Shown one piece after another: positions 1 to 10,508 of a stretch of DNA of 64,000 bases. The notes under the pieces were generated by a model, which saw nothing but the letters and a program-made list of their open reading frames with translations, searched no databases and was not told the origin of the DNA. The stretch comes from Hygrocybe punicea. Its lineage: Eukaryota > Basidiomycota > Agaricomycetes > Agaricales > Hygrophoraceae. The stretch covers positions 7,068,001 through 7,132,000 of the forward strand of contig OY744465.1 of NCBI GenBank assembly GCA_963556145.1, given 5' to 3'. How positions within the stretch are numbered: the first letter of the stretch is position 1; every line of letters begins with the position of its first letter. Position numbers and translations under genes: made by a program.

Positions 1-760
1 TAAAGTGAGTTGTGAACTCGTAAAGGGACTGGGTCAGTGTTTGTGCAGGGTGTCACACGTGATGGTCTCCGTGACACATGTCACACCTTATAGAGATTGC
101 CCAACCCCATAGACATACCTGTGTGTGGGCAAATTTGCCTCACAGGTGGTTGACGCCAGGGAGAATTTGCCGGTGAATTTGGGGCTCAGCCCTAATTCCC
201 CGTACACTACAATGGAAGAAGCTGTAGATGAGTTTGCCGCGGACGACAACCGTATCGACGACTCCGTCGGCTTCGAGGACGATGTTACCGGCTTTGATTG
301 ACCCCGCAGGAGTCAATGGATGGCGTATGTAACAGACCGGTACCGCCAGCGTTCTCAAATACCCTCAAACTCGTATTATGGTTTCAAGTTGCTTAGCATA
401 TGGTCTATAGCCCCCCCCGCGTTTCATCGTTTCGAATGGTCGTAGCACGACCATATGGACCTGATACACTCTTTTATATTAGGTTGTTAGGCAGGGCCTA
501 TAAAATACCTAGTTCTACGTAGGGTACGACAGCAAGGAGTAGATACCCCGCAATCTATTCACTATACCACTGTCTACTGTTTGGCACTAACTCTCTCTTC
601 GTGTGTCGCGACCGTCGATTACGTCGACACTCTCGTCACACTGTCTATCGTGGTGATTACTAGGACGAGCTCGGTAATCTACGGACATGACTGCCTTTGA
701 ATTGAAACAAATTGTGCTTCAGTGAAGATCCTGGTCGTTCAGTGCAAGCCTCAATTTTCA
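1..760. other. Intergenic, no supported gene
   Basis: No reading frame here has codon structure or motifs I recognise; the longest open frames are short and unremarkable. A C-rich run lies near 411-418. This stretch probably holds the downstream region of the minus-strand kinase/WD40 gene that ends at 761. Confidence 0.5.
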
Positions 761-3700
761 TTACTGAAGAGTGTAAACACGAATTGTCTTGTCATACGAG
801 CCTGAGACAATCCTCCTGCCATCCGGAGAGAATGCAACTGAACGGATTTCATGAACATGTCCCCTGAGAGGCCTTGCCACCAGATGTCCCTCTTCAACAT
901 CAAAAACCCGTATCATTTGGTCATGGCAACCAGATACGATCCACCGACCATCGGGCGAGAATGCCACTGAGGGAATGTAAGCCGTGTGTCCGTTGAAGTG
1001 TGATTGGCCAGAGATGACTTTTCCGCTCTCTGCGTCCCATATGCGAATGGTTTTGTCGCCAGAGCCCGAGGCAAGCTTTTTGCCATCGGGTGAATATGCC
1101 ACAGACCAGACACGATCCGTGTGTCCAGTCAACGGGCCCAAAACAACTGTACCCGTGTCCACATCCCAGACGAAAATTGACTTGTCCCCACCACCTGAAG
1201 CAATCCTCTTGCCATCGGGTGAAAATGCAACAGATACGACTTCGCCAGTGTGACCTTTGAATGGGCCCAATTTATTATACTCCGTCGACGCATTCCAGAC
1301 TTGGACCGACTTATCGGATGACCCTGATACAATCCATTCTCCATCAGGTGAGAATGAGACGCATTGGATGATTGAATGCCCTGTGACAGGGCCGAAACAA
1401 ATATCACCAGTGTCCGCATGCACAATGAATATTTCCCCCCGACTACCACCGCCTCCACCGGAAACAATCTTCTTGCTACAGCGTGAGAATGCAACACTGT
1501 AAACCGACAATGTGTGATGCTTGAAGGGGCCGGACACGGTTTTCCCTGTCTGCGAATCCCAGACTCGAACCATCTTGTCAAAAGAGCCCGAGGCAATTAG
1601 TTTGCCATCAGGGGAGAATGCAATAGAGGAGACGGGAGATTCATGGCACTCCAATGTCATGGTATGTACAAATATTGAAACTGAGTTTCGATAGGCTTTT
1701 GTATCCAATGACGGCGTAGAAGCAGGGATTTGCACAGATGTCGTGGCTGTCGGATATTCGGAGTGCGCGTCAAGGAACATCCAGGAGCAATGAGATAAAT
1801 ACACACTAGAGTTGCCAGCGGTAACAGATAACTTATTCAGTGATTCCGAAAGATGGGAGGGTGTCCATAGAGTTTGCGAAGACATGCTTAACGAGGATTC
1901 AGTTGACGGCTCCGGTGAGCTCACAGGAGACTGAGGGGGTGCTGGGTATGACTGTGCTGAGAGTGTGGGTGTAGACGTTACGCCAGAATCAACGAATTGA
2001 GACAACAAGTCACAAATGGCCGTGGCCGTGGGCCTTTTTGCAGCATCTTTCTTCCAACAGCACTCAACAAGTTCCCAAACGAGATCGGGTAGTTGAACAG
2101 TATCATCGTCCTCAGGTCTCTCGGGGCGGATGTCTTGGTGCACAACAAGGTTAACCATCTCAGAATAGCTGAGGTGACTAAGGTGATCAAGAGGGACCTC
2201 GTTTGCGTATATCTACATCATCCAGTGAGGTAGAGTTGAGATTATAAAGCAAACAAACTCACCTCATAGGCCGTCATAGCGAACGAATAAATGTCGCAGG
2301 GTTTCCTAAGTGTTCCTCTCATCAATCGTTCTGGCGCCATCCAATTGCGACTCCCAACCAAAGGAGATGTGTTGAGCTTCGCCGTGCGGGTTGTGATGTC
2401 CGATTTGACACGCGAAAGGCCAAAGTCGCATAGTACCGCTCGCGCACTATCGTCAATCAGGACATTAACCTGTGACAAAGTGTTCAATTGATTATGCGAA
2501 GCTATACACGATGATACAGTCATACATACCGCTTTGAGATCGCCGTGTACGACCTTTTTTGAGTGAAGGTACACCAAACCACGAGAGATGTCACGGAGCT
2601 TGCAATTGCGCGAGTGAGTATGCTCAGCACTACATCTAAAACGACACATACCAGAAGGACTCGATCGTAATCTGGATGGCGCCGAAGGTAATTGCGAGCA
2701 TTTCCGTTCTTAAGGTAAGGCATGATAACGAAGGGCCTGTCATCCAGGACGTTTGCGCCAAAAAATTCTACAGATACCAGAAGTCAGGAAGGTAGCACAC
2801 GAAAGAAGGATACAGGAGTTGTGTACGTACGAATTATGTGAGGGTGTCTGAGGTTCAACCAGGTCTAGCCATTCGGGTCAAGATCTAGCGAGTATCCATG
2901 ATTCTAAGAGCTTACGTTGATCTCGTCGCGAATGACCTATCAATGTCAATATGTTGGTGCTAAATCAAAAAAAATTGAAGGGATTCGTAGTTACCTCAGC
3001 ATCGGGAATGATCCCTTGGTCAGTCTTGAACACCTTTATTGCGACTGGCGTCTTGTTCCACGTTCCTTTGAGAACTTGGCCACTATCGAGCAATCAGCTA
3101 ACTCTGGACTCGTGGACAAACCACAAACATACAACCCGCCAGCGCCGATGATAGGCCCGAAATCGACGTCGAAACAAGTGATCGTCCAGCTATCCAATTC
3201 CACCTGGACACCAGTAGTCATTGTGAGGTATTGCAGGCTGTGAAGGTAGAACTGTCGCTCTCTGTCTCCGGTTGACCGCTCGTTGGATTGTTTTTTCAAC
3301 GAAGTCAATATTGCCATCATGTTGTTATCCTGAGCATCTGCCCAAGAAACCGAAGAAATCAAAAAGTGCAACCACATAATTATATTGAAACTCATTCACT
3401 CAATGCCTCCATCAAACTACCATGATTCGCTTCGAGCTCCCCTAACCGTTCCAACAAGAGTTGCTGATCGTTTGCTCGTGCTTCATTGTGTTTTAATTGC
3501 CAATCCTGAATGTTCAGTAAGGATGTTATCTGCAAAGGCGATATAAGTATACTCCACAGCAGAAGCTGGGTGCACTCGCCTGGAAGGCGGCAACAGAGGC
3601 TAATATACCACGGTGATACCCTTCGATCAAAGCGATCCTCCGCTCCTTTGTGTACAGACATTGAAGGAAGTTGTAGGTGGCTTGCTGTTGCACAAAGTCG

Positions 3701-4020
3701 GAGACCTCGCGAAGTAAGCTGTGAGATCAGAAAGCGATCGCATAACCATCGCAATACATCGGCTTCAAACTGAGCACGGAAACCACTCACGAACACAAGT
3801 TGTCCAACGGAGCCACCGTTCTGTCTTCTCGTAGTCGACCACTTCGATATTGACTGTCAAGGGTTTGCAGAAGCTGGGCGATCTCAGAGACAAGGGCGCG
3901 TAGTTGCAGTTTGCTGGCATGGACTTGCAAGAAGGCGGACCCGATGTATCTGAAGACTGAAAAAGCTGTCGCAAGGTATGGAACAGGAGCGAGGGCCAGG
4001 CAATGATGAATGATGTCCAT
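761..4020 (-). CDS. MLKL-like helical domain / TKL protein kinase / seven WD40 repeats
   Basis: Multi-exon minus-strand gene, start ATG at 4020, stop at 761. The first exons (4020 to about 3400) encode an amphipathic helical region ending in a charged coiled coil (...NIQDWQLKHNEARAND...), the pattern of the MLKL N-terminal-like domain of Agaricomycete kinases and NLRs. The kinase follows: Gly-rich loop IGAGGFGQV formed across an intron, VAIK lysine near 3045, catalytic HGDLKAVNVLID also split by an intron (Gly replaces the Arg of HRD), DFG as CDFGLSR, and the activation/APE segment GSRNWMAPERL. The last exon carries the end of the kinase lobe, a Ser/Thr/Pro linker and seven WD40 repeats (SPDG...SGS.DK.(I/V)RVWD). 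No internal stop is seen. One intron appears to use a GC donor (3578-3579). By family this is a signalling protein, possibly linked to regulated cell death; that role is inference. Confidence 0.85.
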
Positions 4021-4147
4021 GGCGGTAGATGATGAAGGTTGAGAGAAAGAGAGGAGTTGTTGAGGGGGGATGATAGACGCCCGCGCTCGACCCCGGGCCT
4101 AACTTTATCGGTATGACAGCCTGTGAGCCATCTGGGGACCGTTTCAC

Positions 4148-4623
4148 ATCAGGAGTTCCAACTTTTAGTTGAGAACTAAAGTGATTTCTAAAGTTAGCAG
4201 AACAATATAATCTTTAGATTTACATTTAGGCCTAGCCTAAATATTAAATTTAAGTCATGAATAAATACACATCTAAATCATTTATTTATTTTCATCTTTA
4301 GCTTATTCTTTCAATCAAAATAATTATCCGATCTAAATTGTAAGGGGCACTAGGCACAAAAAGACCTTTGGGGTGACACAAATATATTACCCAGATAAAA
4401 CAGAACACTAAATTTAGGACCCTGTCAAAAATATATCTAAATACATTAATGAAGTTCATATTTTTCCACACCTTTTGAGAACTAGAAATGTCAATCAAAA
4501 GGTCATATGTAGATGCCAAAAAATTCTAAATTATTCATATCTTGTGAAGAATCCGAAATTATATGACAAATATCAATTTCTCGAACGCTCATTTGGCATT
4601 TGGTATCATATTGAAGAATCTCT
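4148..4623. other. AT-rich intergenic DNA, host side of the Tc1/mariner insertion
   Basis: Very AT-rich stretch with no supported gene. It ends at the TA dinucleotide (4624-4625) where the Tc1/mariner element begins. Equally AT-rich sequence resumes after 7582, so the element landed inside an AT-rich, non-coding locus. Confidence 0.6.
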
Positions 4624-4625
4624 TA

Positions 4626-4723
4626 CAGCTGTTTGCATAAACATGCGGAACTGAGAAAAAAGTCAAATGTGGCGCAGCGACTGCCGAGTCACGGCTCCCT
4701 GTCTGAGCTTGAACTTGGCTTCA
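4626..4723 (+). repeat. Left terminal inverted repeat, 98 bp
   Basis: Identical to the reverse complement of 7483-7580. The repeat ends 13 bp before the transposase ATG at 4737, so it probably also carries promoter or 5' UTR sequence. The TA at 4624-4625 is the left target-site duplication. Confidence 0.95.
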
Positions 4724-4736
4724 ACATTACAACTAC

Positions 4737-5791
4737 ATGCCCCCCCACACCGTCTCCAAAGGCATCAAGGCTCGTATTCCTGTCCTCTACCAACGCGGCT
4801 ACCGAGTTCCAGAAATATGTGATCTTCTTGGCATTCGCAAGTCACTCGTCTACCAGACTTTGCAGTATCAACGAGAATATGGCCTCACCTACAATCCCTC
4901 TGCCCAACCAACAGCACGTCGCCGCCTTCTTACGCCCCTTGATATCACCTTCATTCGTTTACTCCTTGCCCATCGCCACACCCTATACCTCGACGAGCTC
5001 CAACAAGAACTTCTGGCCGAGCGTAACATACATGTATCACTTTCAACTCTCATGCGAACTCTCCGCCGACTCCACTTCTCGAACAAACGTGTATCAGTCC
5101 AAGCACTTGAAAGAAATGATATCCAGCGCGCAATCTTCATGAATCGCATTGGGGAAGCCGTCCCTGACCCATCGATGTTGATGTTTACAGACGAGAGTGC
5201 GATGAACGATCGCACGCATCACAGGCGATATGGCTGGTCGATTGTTGGAGCTCGGTGTGTGCAGCGGCAGGCGTTTGTGCGCGGAAAACGATATTCTATC
5301 CTACCTGTACTCACCCTTGATGGCATCATTGCCTATGATGTTATCGAAGGCTCCGTCACCGGTGAGCGGTTTGTCAAATTCCTTCGGGAGATGATTGTAA
5401 GTGTTTCTCATCAGTGAATCAGTTGTGTTTTGACCTTTTCACCAGATACCTCTCACCAATCCATATCCAGGACCACGGAGCGTCCTCGTTCTCGACAACT
5501 GTAATATCCATCACGCGGAAGATGTCAGGGAACTCGTGGAGACTCAAGCACGTAAGTCATATCCTGTGCACTCCATACAACATTATATTGACCTACAATT
5601 TAGATTGCCGGATCGTCTATCTACCCCCATACTCCCCCGACTACAATCCTATCGAACTCGCCTTCTCTTCCATCAAAGCATACTTGCGCCGTCATACCCA
5701 CGACCGGGGCTTATTCACCATTGTTCGTGCAATGGAGACTATAACACCGGAGAAGGCAGCGGGGTGGTTTCGTTCATCGGGTTACATGTGA
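4737..5791 (+). CDS. Tc1/mariner DDE transposase (three exons, 317 aa)
   Basis: Join 4737-5396, 5446-5551, 5604-5791; both introns are GTAAGT...YAG and the frame closes at TGA 5789-5791. The N-terminus is a helix-turn-helix DNA-binding region (YRVPEICDLLGIRKSLVYQ, about residues 18-36), then a second helical region with LSTLMRTLRRL. The DDE_3-type catalytic core follows: first Asp in MLMFTDES, second Asp in VLVLDNCNIHH, and the final acidic residue in LPPYSPDYNPIE, the hallmark of Tc1/mariner/IS630-type enzymes. It would bind the 98-bp ends and cut and paste at TA. No frameshift or nonsense codon is seen. The start was chosen as the first ATG after the left repeat in the catalytic frame. Confidence 0.92.
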
Positions 5792-5902
5792 CGAAGTGTT
5801 TTTTTAGTCTTATTATGTATTGGCAATGCAATCAGACTGGTGCCCAGGGGGCCAAAAATTTTATTGGACATTGAACAATGAGTGCTGTGCTACGTAAAGT
5901 AA

Positions 5903-7446
5903 TTATGACCAAGTGGGATCTTCTTCACCAAGCCTCGGCGGCGCATGGAATCCTGGTGGGACAGGGACTAAACTCTTGAGCTCATCGCTGTAGTATGATG
6001 TTCGGCGGTCGTCTGCCGTATGCTCCCCCTTAGTCATTGTGGGTCCAAACCACGAAGCAAGCCCACCATCATCCCAAGCAATCTCATATCGGATGTCCTT
6101 GTTAGAGGTGGGGGATTGGGAAGGATGACGGCCAGGTGAATGACGACGGCTGCCAGCAGACTGGGTGTTAGTTTTCCTGCGCTTCCGTTCCTGTTTCCAG
6201 CGTGAGCAGCCGGCAATCAAGCGCATCGCCTCCCCTTTTGACATGCCATATGCTGTAAGATCCGCGACAGTGAGTGCCCCGATGATATCAGGGCCATAAT
6301 CGTCATCACAAAGGTTTGCTTCGTAGTCGCATGCCGTTCGCACTCCAAGGCTATCCCGTGCATAAACTAAATAGTTGTGGAGGTCGGTGGATGCCGGCAT
6401 GATTGGCGAGGAGATGGGAGATGAACTGAATGTGCGTTTGCGTTTGGGAGTGGAGAGTACATCGGTTTTAGGCGCCAGCGCGCCCACAACAGTGGTCATC
6501 ATCTGTGTGAATAAGGCCATTTGATTGCCTTCGCTAGCGGCTTGATTCGAGGCTGTGTCTCCGTTGGTTTGTCGGGAAGGTAACAAAGATTTTTGGCGAT
6601 TCGCTGGATCAAATGCTGCGGTATGGGGTGGGGCATTGATTGTAGCTTGACCCTCGTGCTTCATGGAGATTAGCCTTGTTCTGCTACAAGCAATACAAAC
6701 AAAGAACGTACCAGAGCGATAGCCCATTGGTGCATCCGGAAAGGTGTTAGTGCGAGCTCCGAGTTGTCCTCGCAAATGTAGATGTAGTGTCCCGGGTTGT
6801 TGTCACTGCCGTACTTCTTTTCGAGCATGCTGCGGAATCGCGCTAGTGCAATCTCGAGAGATGTTGCCCCATCTGGTATAGTAGCAGGGTCCTGGATTTC
6901 AATACTGTCGTTTTCAACAACAACATCGGGCTGTGTGACTTGGGCATTAGCATGATTGAGAGAATTATAGAGTTCTGTACAGACGTCAATCGGGCACCTC
7001 TTTTTTACATCGTCGATGTCTACGATGATGTTGACCTTCCGATACTGATTCTCATTGATCTTGGACACGAGCTCCTTGTACTCAGACTCCCTTTCCACAT
7101 CCAACGCGTCTGTTTTGCTAAAGGCATAATTAGATTGAGAGCAGACGTGGGTATAGACAAATACGTACGAACGACCGGGGTGATGATACTTGAATTTGAA
7201 CCGTTGCTGGTCTGAAACCTTCCATTTCGTTTCACCAACACGTTTTAGAAGTGCTCGCATGAAAGGGACGTAGTTTTCAGATAGACAAGTAAAGGCAAGT
7301 TCCTTCGTATGGACTTCACGTTTTGATTTGACTGCTGGTTGTTTGCCAGTCTTAGGGATAGCCGGAGTATGTCGAATGAGCTGGATCGAGAAGTTGGTGC
7401 AGAGCTCCTCCGAGTCATCTTCCGAAACAGCATCAGAGTCTACCAT
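5903..7446 (-). CDS. Accessory transposon protein with C-terminal SAM-like domain (479 aa)
   Basis: Minus-strand gene inside the Tc1/mariner element, joined as 7446-7169, 7117-6712 and 6658-5903. The two introns (GTACGT...TTTAG and GTACGT...GAAG) restore one continuous frame of 480 codons including stop. The start at 7446 lies just inside the right inverted repeat. No enzyme motif is recognised in the N-terminal 330 residues. Around 6230-6390 the protein reads like a sterile alpha motif: TDLHNYL...LTVADLTAYGMSKGEAMRLIAG, then a basic run (KQERKRRK) that could bind DNA or be a nuclear signal. It converges on the transposase with 111 bp between the stops. Function unknown; an accessory or regulatory role in transposition is inference. 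Confidence 0.75.
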
Positions 7447-7482
7447 AGTGGACGTGTACAAGAAGTTCACTACACTTCGGAG

Positions 7483-7580
7483 TGAAGCCAAGTTCAAGCT
7501 CAGACAGGGAGCCGTGACTCGGCAGTCGCTGCGCCACATTTGACTTTTTTCTCAGTTCCGCATGTTTATGCAAACAGCTG
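7483..7580 (-). repeat. Right terminal inverted repeat, 98 bp
   Basis: Perfect inverted copy of 4626-4723. The TA at 7581-7582 is the right target-site duplication. The minus-strand accessory gene starts 37 bp inside this repeat. Confidence 0.95.
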
Positions 7581-7582
7581 TA

Positions 7583-8245
7583 ATGAGAATTTCAAAGTTT
7601 GTCGAAAATCTACTCCATTGGATGCTTTAAAGTTTTCAAAATATAATAACAGGTTTGAAATTTGAAATTGAATTCGGAGAACTCAAAAGACAATCACACA
7701 TTTAGTATTTGTCGCGTCCCAAATACATTAACCAGTAGTTGTCTAGTACTTGACCAGTAGTTGCCCAGGACTTGACCAGTGATCCAGGGATACCGCTCCA
7801 TTTTTATCTTGCTTCGAACGACGCAAACTTATCCTTCTCCACAGCCATTGATGTTCTCGCCACTCCCACAACCTTTCCGTCTTTTCCGATGCCCAAGAAA
7901 AGGTGTGCGGATTCCCTGCTTAGGAACTTCATGGGGGATTGGGTTGCGAAGGGGAGGAATGTTTCGCGGGCGTCAAGGGGAGTGGTAGCAAATCCTCGCA
8001 TTGCAAAGCTTCCACTCGATTATCCTTCTGTACTTTTCGCAGGGACGTTCATACATCGATCACACAATTCAGCGGCTGCTTGTGCCTCGACCCCTGCAGC
8101 AGCCTGTCATTGCTCCCTTCGATTCGTCGCCGCGATCTGCAACACCTATCGTTCGTACAGCAAGCGCAAACCTGCCTTTTAAAACGGCCTAAATTTGGTA
8201 TCAGCCTACCTTGAAGTTGATAGACGTTATCATATATGAAGACCA
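7583..8245. other. Intergenic, short repeated CAGTAGTTG/CTTGACCAG words
   Basis: AT-rich to about 7740, then a cluster of similar short words (AACCAGTAGTTG, CTTGACCAGTAGTTG, CTTGACCAGTG) around 7730-7785. A minus-strand frame at 7804-8001 contains a pattern (LFLGIGKDGKVVG) that loosely recalls beta-trefoil repeats, but nothing around it supports a gene. Confidence 0.4.
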
Positions 8246-9045
8246 TTGCAATGGTCAGTACCCCTTCACTTGCAATTCACCTATAAAACTTATGCGGATT
8301 CGGCTACGATCCGCAAGATCGCGGTGGGCCGCAACTTATGGTTTCGTGGCCATCGTCAGAAAACTTGGACCAATGACGACATATGTTGGCCTGAGAAGCT
8401 TCTGTCGAAGGAGGAGGCGTTATCTCACACCCGTGTCCTGACGTTTGGATACGATGCCAATGTCGTCAAATTTATTGGCCGTGCATCTCTGAGCACTCTA
8501 CTCGACCACTCCCTAAATCTGTTAAAGGAACTGTCGCAAGAAAGGAGGCAGGAGGCAGTGAGTTTAGTGTTATCTTAAAGGGAATGATTCAAATTCTATC
8601 CATTTAGCACGATCTTAATGCTTCTTCTCAGAATGCCCTCTATAGTTCGGTGGAGATCATTGCCAAATGCCTGTTTCTGAACCGAGCGTTGGATAACCCT
8701 CACGCCGCAGTCACATTAGTCAATGATGGTCTTTTGCGCTGGAGCGACTCATGGCTAATGGTGTTTGATAACTTGGATAATCTTACCGACTGAGACGATA
8801 TCATGAATCTTTTCCTGGATGGTCGCTGTGGCTCTATTCTGGTTACCAGTCGCCATGCTGGTTCCAAGGAACTCGGTCAGCGGATCGAACTTGATTGTAT
8901 GGCGGAGGAGGAGGGCCTGCAGCTTCTGCTTGGCTCTCTAAAAGCCGATACCGAGGAACTCGCTTTTGCACAGAAGATTCTGACGCAACTTGGATATCTC
9001 CCATTGGCAAACACTCCCTTCAACATTGTAAAAGCCGCGATCTAA
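8246..9045 (+). pseudogene. Remnant of an alpha/beta-hydrolase + NB-ARC (NLR-type) gene
   Basis: Broken plus-strand gene. Part one (8246-8578) matches the hydrolase-like N-domain common in fungal NLRs: GHRQKTWT...WPEKLL...TRVLTFGYDANV...LLDHSLNLL. Part two (about 8630-9045) matches the later NB-ARC region: a Walker B-like WLMVFDNLDNL, then GSILVTSRHAGSKELG and a helical GYLPLA segment. The hydrolase GHSLGG strand and the Walker A P-loop that should lie between are missing, so an internal stretch has been lost. A TGA at 8791-8793 interrupts NB-ARC directly after the Walker B region, and nothing recognisable follows 9045, so the repeat domain is gone too. Confidence 0.7.
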
Positions 9046-9794
9046 AAATTAGGCGGGGAAACACTACTGTTTTGAAATAAAGCAATGAAAACAAGCCATC
9101 CGACACTCCCACCAGGACAGTTGGGAGATTGTCGCCCATTGAATGGTAACCACCTCCCCTCCTAGTCATGGATTGGCTTAGATTCCCAGACGAGACATCC
9201 CAGACAAAACCATCGTCACCTTCAAATGATACGCCGATAACAGAGGTGGTCACGACGCACCACCGCTCAAAAGCAAAGCGCGATAAGCAAAGAGCATTAA
9301 GCCAGCAGAAGACAGTTGGTTCAAGTGGAAAATGAGATTCTTTGGCTTCATTGAGGCGGGAGCCACATTGCTCGCTTACCTACAATACATATATGCCTTG
9401 GTGCATTTCATAAACACAATTGCGATTGCAGCTGGAGACTGACGATATTAGAACAAGGCATATTTATTAATAAGACGATAGTCTGTATATATGTCAACCA
9501 CACGAGAAGCGTGCTTCCACCCAAATCTTTCTTCCACATGGGGGACATCGAGAAATGTGCCTAGTGGATCAAGTCAATCATTGTGAAACTCATTTCTTTT
9601 AGTGTTACCGCAACTATGACTAGTAGTTGACTAGTAGTCATAGTTGTAGTCGGTCATAGCTGAGTTGATAACCGACTCGACTATGACTATGACACCGACT
9701 ATGACTACGACTACCCAATTCGGTCAAGTCGATAGCTGGCGGCTAAGTCCGGACCACGTTTTTTTTTTCTTTCTTCAACAATCTCGTTCGTGAC
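9046..9794. other. Intergenic, ends in palindromic repeats
   Basis: No supported gene. A minus-strand frame at 9020-9253 contains FVWDVSSGNL, which weakly resembles a WD40 blade, but it is isolated. Palindromic ACTAGTAGT-type sequence occupies 9612-9716. Confidence 0.4.
9612..9716. repeat. Imperfect palindromes built from ACTATGAC/ACTAGTAGT words
   Basis: 9612-9645 can fold on itself: AACTATGACTA at 9612-9622 pairs with TAGTCATAGTT at 9635-9645. The following 70 bases repeat CGACTATGACTA words in both orientations (GTAGTCGGTCATAG against CTATGACTACGACTAC). This looks like the terminus of a non-autonomous element or a foldback sequence; no partner end was identified. Confidence 0.55.
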
Positions 9795-10241
9795 ATGGCC
9801 AAACGAAGTCGTCGCAAGGACAGCGACAATGGGTCCTCCAAGTCCTCAGGAAATGCCTCATCTCTGGCTACCTCATCATCTGAACTCCCTGCCCTTACAC
9901 GTGCCAAAAAGCAAGCCGCGATGAAGAAGGCCGAGCGTGCCAAGAAGAAGGCCAAGAAACGTCAACCATCTCCCGCTCCTACGCAGTCAGCAGCCCTGTC
10001 AGAGTCAGCAGCCCCATCAGAGTCAGCAGCCCCATCTGCTACTGCCACTACTGGGCCCAGTCAGCCCGCGTCCGTCAACGACCTCATAGGCTCGGTCCGA
10101 TTCAAAACGGCTGCACACGATATCTGGCGCATGGCAGCTTGTGCATATTGTTATTGTTGTTGCATTCATGATCCTGCTTACTGTTGTTGCTGGCCATCAT
10201 CAAACATGTGGGCCAAGGTGGCCCATGTGGTTTTTCTGTAG
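9795..10241 (+). CDS. Short low-complexity ORF, Lys/Ala/Ser-rich (uncertain)
   Basis: Open frame of 148 residues. The first 60 are Ser-rich then strongly basic (AKKQAAMKKAERAKKKAKKR), followed by a threefold SAALSE/SAAPSE repeat and a Cys-rich tail (CAYCYCCC...CCCW). The basic N-terminus resembles those of nuclear or transposon-encoded Agaricomycete proteins, but the tail reads like non-coding sequence, so this may be a first exon or a truncated gene. No function can be assigned. Confidence 0.3.
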   Translation: MAKRSRRKDSDNGSSKSSGNASSLATSSSELPALTRAKKQAAMKKAERAKKKAKKRQPSPAPTQSAALSESAAPSESAAPSATATTGPSQPASVNDLIGSVRFKTAAHDIWRMAACAYCYCCCIHDPAYCCCWPSSNMWAKVAHVVFL

Positions 10242-10508
10242 GAATAAAACATTAGTAAGGTGAAAAAGTAACTGACTGGAAGTTCTGGTTCAACAAAATG
10301 CTGAACCAAACTTTGGCATCACTAGCACATACCACATCACAAAAATCCCAAATCCATGTTGAAATACAGTGTGCTTCATCAATAACAAATCAAGCTAACT
10401 GTTTCCCTTCATAACCCTGTCAGCACACTTTCTACTGGCAGAAGTTCATTCAGACCATCATTGGATGGAGTTGTGTATGGTGGTCCATTCTGGACAAAAC
10501 CATACATT

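Larger units (their letters stand above)
4626..7580. mobile_element. Complete Tc1/mariner-superfamily transposon with two genes
   Basis: 2,955-bp DNA transposon bounded by inverted repeats of 98 bp (4626-4723 and 7483-7580) that match base for base when one is reverse-complemented. The outermost bases are CAGCTGTTTGCATAAACATG. TA dinucleotides at 4624-4625 and 7581-7582 form the target-site duplication expected for Tc1/mariner. Inside are a DDE transposase on the plus strand and a convergent minus-strand gene with a SAM-like domain; both splice to uninterrupted frames. Perfect repeats plus intact genes point to a recent insertion that may still be competent. Confidence 0.93.

Noticed and set aside
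140..358. 72-aa minus-strand open frame at the left edge
   Set aside because: No motif, no splice partner, and composition no different from surrounding intergenic DNA.
7804..8001. Minus-strand frame with LFLGIGKDGKVVG, possibly a beta-trefoil/fascin-like piece
   Set aside because: One loose motif only; no neighbouring exon continues the fold.
9020..9253. Minus-strand frame with FVWDVSSGNL resembling a WD40 blade
   Set aside because: A single weak match with no adjacent blades or start.
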